From: Paenibacillus timonensis
GTDB taxonomy: Bacteria; Bacillota; Bacilli; Paenibacillales; Paenibacillaceae
Reading direction: 5' to 3'
Assembly (NCBI RefSeq): GCF_022427145.1
Contig: NZ_JAKSXN010000010.1
Coordinates: forward strand, 1-64,000
Length of the DNA stretch: 64,000 nucleotides
The notes under the pieces are model-generated. The model worked only from the letters and a program-made list of their open reading frames with translations. It had not been told where the DNA came from and made no database searches. This document shows, piece after piece, positions 1 through 8,245 of this stretch; the first letter of the stretch is position 1; each line of letters opens with the position of its first letter. The translations under genes were made by a program, and so were the position numbers.

Positions 1-190
1 AAGGTCGAAAGTGTGTTGGAGGTCGTGAGTTGGCGTAGTGTAGCGGGTTGAACTAAATTCGGCGTTGATGTGGCAGCAAGTAGAAAGCAGTGTGCGGAGT
101 GCTGGGAGTGGGGGCGGGTGACGAGTAGCGAAGGGTGAGTGGCGGTGGCGAGCGAAGGGTACAGGGTGGCCATTGGCATTGGCGGACGCC

Positions 191-373
191 TAACGGAACG
201 TAAAGCCGTTATTTGCCCATTTCCCGACTATTTCCCGCTGTAACGGAACTCAGAGACCTTATTTGGCGGATCTAGCAGAGAAAACACTGCATTTGGCCGA
301 AATAAGGTCTCCTGGTTCCGTTAGAATTCGAGACCCTCGCGAAACCGACGAATAGCGGCTCTGGGTTCCGTTA
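191..373. repeat. TAACGGAAC-type intergenic palindromic repeat cluster
   Basis: Two direct copies of TAACGGAAC (191, 241) are followed by two inverted copies, GTTCCGTTA (315, 365). The spacing within each pair is 50 bp. Copies two and three extend to about 24 bp of matching inverted sequence (241-264 against 300-323), so a long hairpin can form. The same family occurs at 27205-27361 and 37015-37196. The rest of 1-439 shows no gene; a short sequence at 6-26 recurs near 380-400. Confidence 0.75.
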
Positions 374-439
374 GAAGGCCGAAAGTGTGTTGGAGGTCGC
401 GGAGCATAGTCGGTTGAACTAGAGTTTGGCGTTGGGAGC

Positions 440-533
440 TACGTCAGTGGGCGGAAGGCTCGGCTGAATTCAAGATTCGACGTCGGTTAGGCTGCTTTGC
501 GAGAGCATCGTGATCGAAGGATCACTTTTGATT
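440..533 (+). repeat. Partial MITE-like repeat unit (right end only)
   Basis: This is the right part of the 168-bp unit that follows twice at 551-718 and 736-903. It ends in the terminal motif ACTTTTGATT at 524-533. The left end is missing. Its sequence is nearly identical to the corresponding part of the two full copies. Confidence 0.7.
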
Positions 534-550
534 TACCGGTATAAATGAAG

Positions 551-718
551 AATCAAAAGTTAGGTTTGGAGCACCAAGAAGGTTGGATGAAGCTAGAGAC
601 TGAGTAGCGGAGCGTAGCTGGAAGCTACGTGAGCAACGGAAGGCTCGGCTGAATTCAAGATTCGACGTCGATTAGGCTGCTAAGTGAGGGCATCGTGATC
701 CAAGGATCACTTTTGATT
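551..718 (+). repeat. MITE-like repeat unit, copy 1
   Basis: A 168-bp unit bounded by inverted ends AATCAAAAGT (551-560) and ACTTTTGATT (709-718). It repeats with a 185-bp period at 736. No ORF is inside. A diverged relative with perfect 14-bp inverted ends is at 58111-58320, and an end fragment is near 33835-33880. Confidence 0.75.
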
Positions 719-735
719 TACCGGTACAAATGAAG

Positions 736-903
736 AATCAAAAGTTAGGTTTGGAGCACCAAGAAGGTTGGATGAAGCTAGAGACTGAGTAGCGGAGCGT
801 AGCTGGAAGCTACGAGAGCAACGGAAGGCTCGGCTGAATTCAAGATTCGACGTCGGTTAGGCTGCTTTGCGAGAGCATCGTGATCCAAGGATCACTTTTG
901 ATT
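736..903 (+). repeat. MITE-like repeat unit, copy 2
   Basis: Second complete 168-bp unit, with the same inverted ends as the copy at 551-718. It stops 10 bp before the ribosome binding site of the yezD-like gene (913-920), so the repeat lies where that gene's promoter would be expected. Confidence 0.75.
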
Positions 904-929
904 TACCGATATAGGGGAGGGTTAGGGTG

Positions 930-1154
930 ATGGCGAAACCATTGAAAGTCGACGAAATCTGGCTGGAACGGATCGCGGAACAACTGGGCGGCATGGAATT
1001 CGGTTCGCTGAACATCGTCGTCCATGAAGGCCAAATCGTGCAAATGGAACGCACGGAACGCAAGCGTTACGAGCTGAATCCGGGCAGCGCCTCCAGGGCT
1101 TCCGGTGCTTCCCGTCATGCGGCCAAACCTTTGCGCGAATCCGGACAGCGGTAA
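930..1154 (+). CDS. yezD: YezD family protein (DUF2292)
   Basis: A 74-residue protein resembling B. subtilis YezD. The family core is a VDE-W start, a G-EFGS turn, the stretch IVVHEGQIVQMERTE and a basic end. The family is small, soluble and of unknown function; it is often found at the end of sulfur-assimilation operons. The ATG at 930 is chosen over the GTG at 927 because AGGGGAGG at 913-920 gives 9-nt spacing. The C-terminal 25 residues (Ser/Ala/Arg-rich) go beyond the usual family length. Here it stands alone, behind MITE-like repeats and before a strong terminator; no sulfur operon adjoins it. Confidence 0.75.
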   Translation: MAKPLKVDEIWLERIAEQLGGMEFGSLNIVVHEGQIVQMERTERKRYELNPGSASRASGASRHAAKPLRESGQR

Positions 1155-1181
1155 ACCGCTCACCGGAATCCATCATCATAA

Positions 1182-1250
1182 AAACAACCCCGATTCCCGG
1201 GCGGTCAGGCAGCAATGCCTGCCCCGCCCGCGAGGAATCGGGGTTGTTTG
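1182..1250. terminator. Bidirectional terminator between convergent genes
   Basis: A long inverted repeat: AAACAACCCCGATTCC pairs with its complement ending at 1249. The stem is flanked by an A-run on the left and a T-run on the right, so it can serve both the yezD-like gene (+) and the membrane protein gene (-). Confidence 0.8.
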
Positions 1251-1253
1251 CGC

Positions 1254-2198
1254 TTATTGCGGCGTTTCGCCTTCTCCCAGGCGGCCTTGCGCTTGAACGG
1301 CAACGGGGGCGGTGGCTTCTCCGGCTTCCGGCGTCATCGGCAGTGGGTCGTGGCCGACGTACGGGCGTGCCTTTCGCGGCTTGCGGCGGTTCAGGCGGAA
1401 ACCGCCGAGAAACAGAAGCAGCTGGGCGCCCCAAATATAGGGGGCAAACCGGCTGCCAGCCAAATGGCCCGCGGCCAACAAAGCGATCAGGGTGGCGAGC
1501 AGCCGGGCTGGAACCGCGTTGACATGGCGATTCCGTCCCCCCATGACCGCCAGATAAAGCAGCAGCAAAGCAAACCAGCACGAGGTTAATCGCATCCAGC
1601 CGGCGGCCAGATCCCAAACCGTTTCCGTCTCATCGAAGAGACTCGTACCTAGCAAGCGCCACAACCAAAGCAGCGTCAAAAAGAAAGCGGCGGCGAACAA
1701 CGCCGGTAAAACGGGCCGAAAAACGCGCCAGAGCCAGCTTCCCCAGCCGGGCCGTTCCATCTGGCGAAACAGCTTGTCCCGTTCGGCGATGAGGGACTCG
1801 CTTTCCCGCTCGATCGTTCTAAGCAGCAGGGGCAAGCGGGAGGCGTCGCCGTCCTCGGCAAATGCGGAGATTTGCGCCAGCAGATTCTCGCTGGTATACG
1901 GCGCGGCTCGGCAGGCCAGGAGCTTGTCCCGCAGGCCCCTTTGGACGACGGGGTCCAAGTGAGACTGCGACGGAAGTTCCATGGCGGACATCAACGATCC
2001 GGCCGCCGCGGCGTAACGATCCAAGGTGGAGTTGACGTATTCCAGCCGGCTTTGTTCATCCCGGGCGATTTTGCGGCGCGTCGCGCCGTACAGCGCGAGG
2101 AACGCAGACAACGCCAGGAAGGCGGCTAACGCGGAATGTTCAGGCAACTGCAGCCAAGCAACCCATTCCGACAGTGACACGGCGATCACCCTTTCCAT
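1254..2198 (-). CDS. Hypothetical membrane protein
   Basis: A 314-residue protein that I do not recognise. One hydrophobic segment near residues 22-38 is followed by a long charged region (about 40-155) with coiled-coil character. Three or four further membrane segments lie between about 163 and 268. The C-terminal tail is hydrophilic and Pro/Ala/Gly-rich. This layout suggests a membrane-anchored protein with a soluble domain between two membrane parts. A clear AAGGAGGA precedes the ATG. It is divergent from the GNAT gene and ends at the shared terminator near 1250. Confidence 0.65.
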   Translation of the reverse strand: MERVIAVSLSEWVAWLQLPEHSALAAFLALSAFLALYGATRRKIARDEQSRLEYVNSTLDRYAAAAGSLMSAMELPSQSHLDPVVQRGLRDKLLACRAAPYTSENLLAQISAFAEDGDASRLPLLLRTIERESESLIAERDKLFRQMERPGWGSWLWRVFRPVLPALFAAAFFLTLLWLWRLLGTSLFDETETVWDLAAGWMRLTSCWFALLLLYLAVMGGRNRHVNAVPARLLATLIALLAAGHLAGSRFAPYIWGAQLLLFLGGFRLNRRKPRKARPYVGHDPLPMTPEAGEATAPVAVQAQGRLGEGETPQ

Positions 2199-2245
2199 AT
2201 TCCTCCTTCAACTATTGCACACGTGCCGTTCGGATTCAAGCTTGG

Positions 2246-2273
2246 TTCAAGAGATTCATAAATATGGTATACT
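2246..2273 (+). promoter_or_regulatory. Promoter of the GNAT gene
   Basis: TTCAAG (2246-2251), a 16-bp spacer and TATACT (2268-2273) form a plausible SigA promoter about 50 bp before the GNAT start codon. Confidence 0.5.
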
Positions 2274-2322
2274 TGAAAACTGGTGAAAACTTGCGAGAAA
2301 ATCGGCAGGCGGAGGGATCCAC

Positions 2323-2751
2323 ATGAATGAACGGCAAACCGGGGCTGGGGTGAAAATCATCCGCGAGGCGCCCGGGGTGAGCGACTACCTGAAGCTTCGC
2401 GACCTAGCCGGAATGAGCCCGCGCAGCGAAGAAGGTGCAGCGATTGGCCTAGCTAACTCCTTATTCGCCGTCTCCTTGTATGATGAGAAAGGATTGGCGG
2501 GGATGGGGAGGATTATCGGGGACGGCGGCTGTTTTATGCAGGTGGTCGACATCGTCGTGCGTCCGGACCTTCAGGGAAGAGGCTTAGGCAAAACGATCAT
2601 GGGCGAAATCATGGGGTTTCTGGAGAGGCACGCGCCGCCTCTAACCTACGTCAGCCTGATCGCCGATGTACCGGCGGACAAGCTGTACCGCCAATTCGGC
2701 TTCGAGTATGCCGCACCAGGCGGCCACGGGATGTTCTGGAGAAAGCACTGA
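2323..2751 (+). CDS. GNAT family N-acetyltransferase
   Basis: A 142-residue acyl-CoA-dependent transferase. The acetyl-CoA binding signature is clear near residues 78-92 (VRPDLQGRGLGKTIMGEI: the V-x-P beta strand and the Q/RGxGxG/A loop). A tail with LYRQFGF near 126 matches motif B. Family members transfer an acetyl group to an amine; the substrate cannot be read from the sequence. GGAGGGA precedes the ATG. It is monocistronic or loosely linked to the downstream TauE/SafE gene. Confidence 0.8.
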   Translation: MNERQTGAGVKIIREAPGVSDYLKLRDLAGMSPRSEEGAAIGLANSLFAVSLYDEKGLAGMGRIIGDGGCFMQVVDIVVRPDLQGRGLGKTIMGEIMGFLERHAPPLTYVSLIADVPADKLYRQFGFEYAAPGGHGMFWRKH

Positions 2752-2821
2752 CAAGGAGGCGTCCGAAGCAGGTCAGCTACCAGGTAAGCATTAAGTACAG
2801 GGCAAAGGAGATGCCATCGGA

Positions 2822-3655
2822 TTGACTTCCACAGTAATCGAAATTTTCATGATCGCCATTCTGGCGGGAATCGTCGGCTCCGTTCTCGGATTGGGCGGGG
2901 GAATCATCGTCACGCCGGCGCTGACGCTGCTGTTTGGCGTTGACATCAACCACGCCATTGGGGCAAGCATCATCTCCGTCATCGCAACCTCAAGCGGTTC
3001 GGCGGTGGCGTATATCCGCGACCGGATCACCAATTTGCGCGTCGGCATGTTTCTGGAGATCGCCACGACCGTCGGGGCGATTACCGGTGCATTTATTGGG
3101 GCATTGATCGCCCCGCGGATACTATATATCATTTTTGCGTTACTTTTGCTGTACTCCGCATATGCCATGATCAAGAAAGGCAAGCAGGAAGTGCCGGAGA
3201 ATGTCCCGTTGCATCCGGTTGCTCAGAAGCTCGGTCTGCAGGGAGAATATTACGACAAAGCGCTTGGCAAAACCGTCGCCTATAACGTAGACCGCGTTTA
3301 CGAGGGGTTCGGAGTCATGTACGGCGCAGGCGTCATCTCCGGGCTGCTGGGCATTGGCAGCGGCAGCTTCAAAGTGATGGCCATGGACGTATTTATGAAA
3401 ATGCCACTAAAGGTGTCGAGCGCCACCAGCAATTTTATGATGGGCGTAACGGCGGCGGCCAGTGCAGGCATTTATCTGCTTCGCGGCGACATTATTCCGA
3501 TTATCTCGGCGCCGGTGGCACTGGGCGTATTGATCGGAGCTACCGTAGGGTCGCGCCTCATGCAGCGGATGAAGAGCAAAACGATCCGTAAGCTTTTTAT
3601 CCCGGTGATGGTGTACGTGGCATTCCAAATGATCTATCAAGGATGGAGGGGCTGA
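2822..3655 (+). CDS. TSUP (TauE/SafE) family anion exporter
   Basis: A 277-residue membrane protein of the sulfite/organosulfonate exporter family. Two homologous halves each begin with a glycine-rich hairpin: GLGGG near residue 22 and GIGSGS near residue 180, separated by a hydrophilic stretch (about 123-160). Seven to eight membrane segments are visible. The likely start is TTG 2822, with AAAGGAG at 2804-2810; an ATG at 2811 is out of frame. It overlaps no gene but is followed after 1 nt by the DUF1634 gene, its usual partner. The substrate is a sulfur oxyanion by family knowledge only. Confidence 0.8.
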   Translation: MTSTVIEIFMIAILAGIVGSVLGLGGGIIVTPALTLLFGVDINHAIGASIISVIATSSGSAVAYIRDRITNLRVGMFLEIATTVGAITGAFIGALIAPRILYIIFALLLLYSAYAMIKKGKQEVPENVPLHPVAQKLGLQGEYYDKALGKTVAYNVDRVYEGFGVMYGAGVISGLLGIGSGSFKVMAMDVFMKMPLKVSSATSNFMMGVTAAASAGIYLLRGDIIPIISAPVALGVLIGATVGSRLMQRMKSKTIRKLFIPVMVYVAFQMIYQGWRG

Positions 3656-3656
3656 C

Positions 3657-4040
3657 ATGGGCGACAATAACGAAGCGGCGCAGGCGCAAAGCCGCAGCTT
3701 CGAGGTCGAGACGGCCATCAGCAAAATGCTGCGGATCGGCGTTATCCTCGCCGCGATTGTCATCGTAGCTGGGCTTGTCCAGTTCTTAGTGACCGGAGAC
3801 AGCGGGTATCCGGGGGATACGTATCCGACCAGCTTCGGCGCTATCGTGTCCGGGCTGCTGGCCTTTAAGGCGGCCGCGGTCATCCAGACCGGCCTGTTGC
3901 TGCTGATCCTGACGCCGGTACTGCGTGTTTTCGTCTCGTTATTCCTGTTCTGGGCGGAACGGGACTACCGGTATGTCATCATCACCGCGATCGTGTTCGT
4001 GATTTTGATCCTGAGCTTCGCGTTAGGAAAAGCGGGGTAA
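3657..4040 (+). CDS. DUF1634 domain membrane protein
   Basis: A 127-residue protein with three predicted membrane helices (about 25-45, 63-85, 105-124). DUF1634 proteins are almost always encoded next to a TauE/SafE transporter, as here with a 1-nt gap, which indicates translational coupling. A role as an accessory subunit of that exporter is inference from this association; the biochemical role is not known. The N-terminus is hydrophilic. Confidence 0.8.
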   Translation: MGDNNEAAQAQSRSFEVETAISKMLRIGVILAAIVIVAGLVQFLVTGDSGYPGDTYPTSFGAIVSGLLAFKAAAVIQTGLLLLILTPVLRVFVSLFLFWAERDYRYVIITAIVFVILILSFALGKAG

Positions 4041-4088
4041 ACGGTAAGGGCTTAGGGGCGGTATAGAACGGCTGAACGAACGCATAAA

Positions 4089-4123
4089 TGTTGCAAAACC
4101 TGCAACATATCTAAAATGCAACA
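4089..4123. repeat. TGTTGCA-type palindrome
   Basis: TGTTGCA, a 5-nt loop and TGCAACA (4089-4107) form a perfect short palindrome, followed by a half copy TGCAACA at 4117-4123. It belongs to the same type as the five-copy array at 50081-50305. Confidence 0.6.
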
Positions 4124-4188
4124 ATCGATCTTCGATAGGTGACTTGGGGTTTCTCTGGCTGCATGGCAGCGGGGAAGCCCTGTTTGTT

Positions 4189-4218
4189 TTGGACTTGCCG
4201 GGGCAGGATGTTTATAAT
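4189..4218 (+). promoter_or_regulatory. Promoter of the NAD(P)H-binding protein gene
   Basis: TTGGAC (4189-4194), an 18-bp spacer and a consensus TATAAT (4213-4218) lie about 57 bp before the start codon. Confidence 0.55.
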
Positions 4219-4274
4219 GAGAACAGCAAAACTTGGGAATACCATCCAACTGCGAAGAAGGGGCGAAGCGATAG

Positions 4275-4943
4275 ATGAAGATCGTATTGTTTGGCGCGAC
4301 GGGCTCGATCGGAAAAAGAATAGCGGCGGAAGCGCTGCACCGCGGACATGAAGTGACGGCAGCGGTTAGAGACCGGGCGAGAGCCGACGAGATGGGGCTG
4401 CCTCAACTCGTCCCGGCGGACTCCAAAAAGGCCGGAAGCCTGGTCATGGCCGAAGGGGACATCCTGGTCCCGGATTCGATCGCCAGGCTGGTGCAGGGGC
4501 AGGACCTCGTGATCAGCGCGTACGGGCCGCGTTTTGGGGAAGAGGACGAAATGCAGGAGGCGACGCGCTCGCTGATCGAAGGCGCTAAACGCGGCGGCGT
4601 CCGGCGGTTGATCGCCGTCGGCGGCGCAGGAGGGCTGGAGGTCGCTCCGGGCGTACGGTTGATGGATACGCCGGAATTCCCCGAGGAAGTGCGGCCGCTG
4701 GCCCGGGCCCATGAAGAGGCGCTAAGCCTATACCGGACGTTGGAGCTGGAATGGACCGTGCTGAGCCCTCCGGCGCTCATCGAGCCGGGCAAGCGCACGG
4801 GCGTGTTCCGGCTGGGTCTGGACCGCCTGGTCGTCGACGAGCGGGAGAACAGCCGGATTACGGCGGAGGACTACGCGGCAGCCTTGCTGGACGAGGCGGA
4901 AGATCCGTATTATATCGGTGCCCGATTCACGGTGGGGTACTAA
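4275..4943 (+). CDS. NAD(P)H-binding SDR-like protein (YwnB/NmrA type)
   Basis: A 222-residue atypical short-chain dehydrogenase. The Rossmann motif GATGSIG is at residues 7-13, and a strand with AVRD near 33 is typical of NADPH binding. No classical YxxxK pair is obvious, as usual for the NmrA/YwnB branch that binds cofactor or reduces small carbonyls. AGAAGGGG lies before the ATG. It is followed 29 nt later by the NAD(P)HX repair gene, with which it may be co-transcribed. Confidence 0.75.
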   Translation: MKIVLFGATGSIGKRIAAEALHRGHEVTAAVRDRARADEMGLPQLVPADSKKAGSLVMAEGDILVPDSIARLVQGQDLVISAYGPRFGEEDEMQEATRSLIEGAKRGGVRRLIAVGGAGGLEVAPGVRLMDTPEFPEEVRPLARAHEEALSLYRTLELEWTVLSPPALIEPGKRTGVFRLGLDRLVVDERENSRITAEDYAAALLDEAEDPYYIGARFTVGY

Positions 4944-4972
4944 GCAGGAGCAAGAGCGGGGGAGGGGAACCA

Positions 4973-6670
4973 ATGAAATTTGTGACGTCGGAGCAAATGC
5001 GCGCCGTGGACCGCTACGCGATCGAGCGGGTCGGGATTCCGGCGGTTGCCTTGATGGAGAACGCCGGGCGCGCGATCGCCGAGGAGGTGCTGGCTTTGTG
5101 CCGGGGGCGGCGGGAAGGCCGGCTGCCGGAGCACCCGGGGGAGACGATCCGGGAGCGCCAAGCCGGAGCGTACGGGTTGGACCGGGATCATGTCGACCCC
5201 GGTCCATGCCTTGACGGCGGAGCGGGAGAGGCCGCACCGCTCCGGGACAGCGGTCAGCCGCCTTTGCCGGCGGAGCATTGGCTGATCCTCGTCGGCAAGG
5301 GGAACAACGGCGGCGACGGCTTGGTGTGCGCCCGCCATTTGGCGGATGCGGGCGTGCAGGTGAGCCTGCTGTACGCCGAGGAGCCGGAGCGACTCGGCGG
5401 CGAAGCGCTGCTGCAGCATGCCATCGCTGCAGCGCTGGGGCTACCGGGCGAGACGTATACGCCCGGCGCGGTGGCGGCGGCCCGATCCCGCGGGGTGACG
5501 GGGATCGTGGACGCCTTGCTGGGCACCGGGGCGAAGGGCGCGCCCCGGGGAGCCTACGCCTCCCTCATCCGGGAGGCGAACGAAAGCCGGCTGCCGATCG
5601 TGGCAGCCGACATCCCCAGCGGGCTGGACGCCGATACCGGCGCAGTCCACGACCCGTGCATCCAGGCCCGGATCACCGTGTGCCTCGCCCTCCTGAAGGC
5701 GGGGCTAACGCAATATCCGGGCGCGAGGGCCGCAGGGGACGTGGTCGTCCGCTATATCGGCATCCCCCGCGCGCTTCCGCCGGGCATCGCGGCGGAAGCG
5801 GGGGTGCTGCTCGCCGAGTCGTCGCTGCGCGGCGAGCTCGGGGTGGACCCGGCCCGGCGGCGCGAGGCCGACGGCCACAAGGGCACGTACGGGCACGTGC
5901 TGCTCGCGGCGGGCAGCCTCACGATGAGCGGCGCCGGCCTGCTGGCCGCCAAAGCCGCGCTCCGCGCCGGCAGCGGCCTCGTCACGTGGGCGCTGCCGGA
6001 GGCGTTGCTGCCGCATGTGCTCGGGGCCGTGCCCGAGTTGATGCTCGCGCCGGCCGGCGGCGAAGCCGGCGCGTGGAACGCCGCAGCGTCGTCCGAGCTG
6101 CTGCGGCTGCTGGAGGCGCGCGACGTGCTCGCCGTCGGCCCGGGGCTGGGCCGCTTCCCGGGCGAGGACGGCTTCTTGCGCGCCGTATGGGAGGGCGCCC
6201 CGCGTCCCCTCGTGGTGGACGCGGACGCCCTGAACATCCTCGCCGCCGCGAACGGCCTCTCGGCGTGGCGGCACCGGGATGCGGCGACAATCCTGACGCC
6301 GCATCCCGGCGAGATGGCCCGGCTGGCCGGCCTGTCCACGGCCGAGGTGCAACGGGACCGCATCGGCTTGGCGCGGCGCTTCGCGATCCAGCACGGCGTA
6401 ACGCTCGTGCTGAAGGGCGCGCGCACCGTGGTGGCGGCCCCGGACGGCCGCGTGTTCGTCAACGTCACCGGGCACCCCGGCATGGCGACCGGGGGCTCAG
6501 GGGACGTGTTGACCGGCCTGATCGCCGGGCTGCTGGCCCAGGGCCTGGACGCCGTGCAAGCCGCGGCGTTCGGCGTCTACCTGCACGGCCAAGCCGGCGA
6601 GCGCGCGGCCGCAGCCCGCAGGGGCAACCCGGCGTCGCTGCTCGCCGGGGATATCATCGAAGCGCTGTAA
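4973..6670 (+). CDS. nnr: Bifunctional NAD(P)HX epimerase/dehydratase
   Basis: A 565-residue repair enzyme for hydrated NADH and NADPH. The N-terminal NnrE epimerase half carries MENAGRA at about 28-34 and GKGNNGGDG at 108-116. The C-terminal NnrD dehydratase half carries the ATP/ADP site near the end (GHPGMATGGSGDVLTG, about 501-516). It repairs cofactors by epimerising R-NADHX and ADP-dependent dehydration of the S form. Start ATG 4973 has GGGGGAGGGG upstream. An insertion of about 50 low-complexity residues (46-100) separates two core elements of NnrE, making it longer than the usual 500-520. The gene is visibly more GC-rich than its neighbours. Confidence 0.92.
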   Translation: MKFVTSEQMRAVDRYAIERVGIPAVALMENAGRAIAEEVLALCRGRREGRLPEHPGETIRERQAGAYGLDRDHVDPGPCLDGGAGEAAPLRDSGQPPLPAEHWLILVGKGNNGGDGLVCARHLADAGVQVSLLYAEEPERLGGEALLQHAIAAALGLPGETYTPGAVAAARSRGVTGIVDALLGTGAKGAPRGAYASLIREANESRLPIVAADIPSGLDADTGAVHDPCIQARITVCLALLKAGLTQYPGARAAGDVVVRYIGIPRALPPGIAAEAGVLLAESSLRGELGVDPARRREADGHKGTYGHVLLAAGSLTMSGAGLLAAKAALRAGSGLVTWALPEALLPHVLGAVPELMLAPAGGEAGAWNAAASSELLRLLEARDVLAVGPGLGRFPGEDGFLRAVWEGAPRPLVVDADALNILAAANGLSAWRHRDAATILTPHPGEMARLAGLSTAEVQRDRIGLARRFAIQHGVTLVLKGARTVVAAPDGRVFVNVTGHPGMATGGSGDVLTGLIAGLLAQGLDAVQAAAFGVYLHGQAGERAAAARRGNPASLLAGDIIEAL

Positions 6671-6722
6671 CAAACGCGCGTGCTTAACGCTCCCATCGGT
6701 TGAACGTGACGATAGCGGGTGC

Positions 6723-6745
6723 CCAGACGGACGCCCCGTCTGGAT
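6723..6745 (+). terminator. Possible terminator after nnr
   Basis: CCAGACGG and CCGTCTGG form a short strong hairpin followed by a weak T-rich stretch (TTGACTTTT). The same T-rich stretch supplies the -35 of the next promoter. Confidence 0.45.
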
Positions 6746-6773
6746 TGACTTTTCAGGCAAATCTTGATAGCAT
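6745..6773 (+). promoter_or_regulatory. Promoter of the ssuE-like gene
   Basis: TTGACT (6745-6750), a 17-bp spacer and TAGCAT (6768-6773). The -35 and spacing are good; the -10 is weak. Confidence 0.45.
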
Positions 6774-6849
6774 CGTTTTAAAATTTAGGGAATTCGTCGG
6801 GATTCGCGGGAAGACGAACAAACTCTAATAGAAAAGGGGAGAATCCGAG

Positions 6850-7395
6850 ATGAAGGTTACAGTCATTAACGGCAGTCCAACGCCGGGATCCCGGCTTGGG
6901 GCAGTGATTGCGCTGACGGAGGAGCTGCTGCGCGGCGAAGGCTTCGAAGTCAGCCATTTGAACGTGGGGGAGCTGCCGCCGGAGGATTTGATCCATACTA
7001 AATTCGAAAGCGAAGCGATCGTGAAAGCGAATGCGCTGGTAGCCGGAGCGGATGCGATCATTGTAGCCAGCCCCGTTTATCAAGCGTCGTATACCGGCGT
7101 GCTGAAGACGTTTCTGGATCTGGTGCCGCAAAAGGGCCTGGCCGGCAAAGTGGTGCTGCCGCTCTTTATCGGGGGCAGTCTCGCGCACCTGCTTACGATC
7201 GATTACGCGCTGAAGCCGGTCCTGTCCGTGCTGGGCGCACGTTATATTTTAGGCGGCGTCTATACCGTGGATGCCCAAGTGGCACGTACCGAGGCCGGCG
7301 GTTTCGAAATCGCCGAGGAGCTGCGCAGCCGGCTCGAGGAGAACGTCAAGGAGCTCGTCCGGGAAACGCGGCTGCGGCAGGGGCAGCAGTCCTAA
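6850..7395 (+). CDS. ssuE: NADPH-dependent FMN reductase, SsuE type
   Basis: A 181-residue flavodoxin-fold reductase. INGSPTPGSR at residues 5-14 is the FMN phosphate loop, and SPVYQASYTGVLKTFLD near 77-93 is characteristic of the SsuE branch, as are HLLTIDYALKPVL and ARYILGGVY further on. SsuE supplies reduced FMN to alkanesulfonate monooxygenase SsuD. No ssuD is adjacent, so the flavin acceptor here is uncertain. AGGGGAG lies before the ATG, and a strong terminator follows. Confidence 0.8.
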   Translation: MKVTVINGSPTPGSRLGAVIALTEELLRGEGFEVSHLNVGELPPEDLIHTKFESEAIVKANALVAGADAIIVASPVYQASYTGVLKTFLDLVPQKGLAGKVVLPLFIGGSLAHLLTIDYALKPVLSVLGARYILGGVYTVDAQVARTEAGGFEIAEELRSRLEENVKELVRETRLRQGQQS

Positions 7396-7431
7396 GTAAT
7401 CTGTGCGGATCGCGGTGGATGGGCTTGAATC

Positions 7432-7469
7432 GCCGGTTTCCGGGAAACTTCCCGGGCCGGTTTTTTTTC
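7432..7469 (+). terminator. Terminator after the ssuE-like gene
   Basis: CCGG and CCGGGAA arms pair with TTCCCGG and CCGG around a short loop, followed by eight or nine T residues. It is a typical intrinsic terminator with one small bulge. Confidence 0.75.
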
Positions 7470-7566
7470 TTATGGCGACGGCCAACGGCGCAATCGGACG
7501 AAAAATGGTACAATAGGACAAAATACATAACTGCTCGCAATTGCCGAAGGAGGATACTTTGACATC

Positions 7567-8169
7567 ATGTTGAAATTGGTCTTTTTCGTAGGGGTCGCCG
7601 GTACGGGGAAAACGACGGTAGCCCGCAAGCTGGCTGGACGGATGCCGGCGGCTTTTTTGGACCGCGATACGGTGGGGGGCCGTTTTGTGGAGAAAATCCT
7701 GGAGATGAACGGCTTGGATGTGAACGACCGCGACTCCGAGTTTTACAAGAAGCACCTGCGTGACCTGGAGTACGATACGACGCGCGACATCTGCATCGAG
7801 AATTTGGCGGCCGGCCAAAACGTCTTTATGATTTCCCCGTTCACGGCGGAACTGAAAAGCAAGGACTGGCTCGAAACGCTCCTTCAAGAAGCTGGGTTGT
7901 CCAAGCGGGAAGTGGACGTCAAGGTCGTCGTCGTCACGTTGAAGGACATGGAAACCCAAAAGGAAAGAATCATCGACCGTTGCACGGACCGCGATACCTG
8001 GAAGCTGGAGCATTGGGACGATTTCAAGCACCGCGTGCAGTTCGTGCCGGAGGTAAACTGGGAGATCCCGGCCTCATCCATCCTCGAATTCGACAACAGC
8101 GGCGAGTTGACGGAGGAGAAGGCGGACAGGGTTTACCGCTTTGTCTTAGGAGAAGAAGGACAAGCTTAA
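7567..8169 (+). CDS. P-loop ATP-binding protein, kinase-like
   Basis: A 200-residue single-domain P-loop NTPase. The Walker A motif GVAGTGKTT is at residues 9-17, and the following LDRDTV near 31 resembles the substrate loop of small-molecule kinases and the zeta-toxin/AAA_33 group. A lid with several Arg residues (KERIIDRCTDRD, about 136-147) supports phosphotransfer. The substrate is unknown. A strong AAGGAGG lies 13 nt before the ATG. It is flanked by terminators on both sides, so it is monocistronic. Confidence 0.7.
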   Translation: MLKLVFFVGVAGTGKTTVARKLAGRMPAAFLDRDTVGGRFVEKILEMNGLDVNDRDSEFYKKHLRDLEYDTTRDICIENLAAGQNVFMISPFTAELKSKDWLETLLQEAGLSKREVDVKVVVVTLKDMETQKERIIDRCTDRDTWKLEHWDDFKHRVQFVPEVNWEIPASSILEFDNSGELTEEKADRVYRFVLGEEGQA

Positions 8170-8179
8170 ATAACGAAGA

Positions 8180-8225
8180 GAAGCCCTTTCCGCGGCCGGT
8201 CCGCAGGAAGGGCTTCTTGATTTTT
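8180..8225. terminator. Terminator between convergent genes
   Basis: GAAGCCCTTTC pairs with GAAAGGGCTTC-like sequence around a GC-rich loop, followed by TTGATTTTT. It serves the P-loop gene and probably also the binding-protein gene from the other side. Confidence 0.7.
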
Positions 8226-8245
8226 AGCAGGCATGCCGTAATTCC

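Noticed and set aside
1215-1589. Plus-strand open frame of 124 codons
   Set aside because: It runs antisense to the membrane protein gene and across the terminator hairpin.
5278-6687. Long open frame of 469 codons in nnr in another frame
   Set aside because: Its residues are mostly Arg, Gly, Ala and Pro, the usual shadow of a GC-rich gene.
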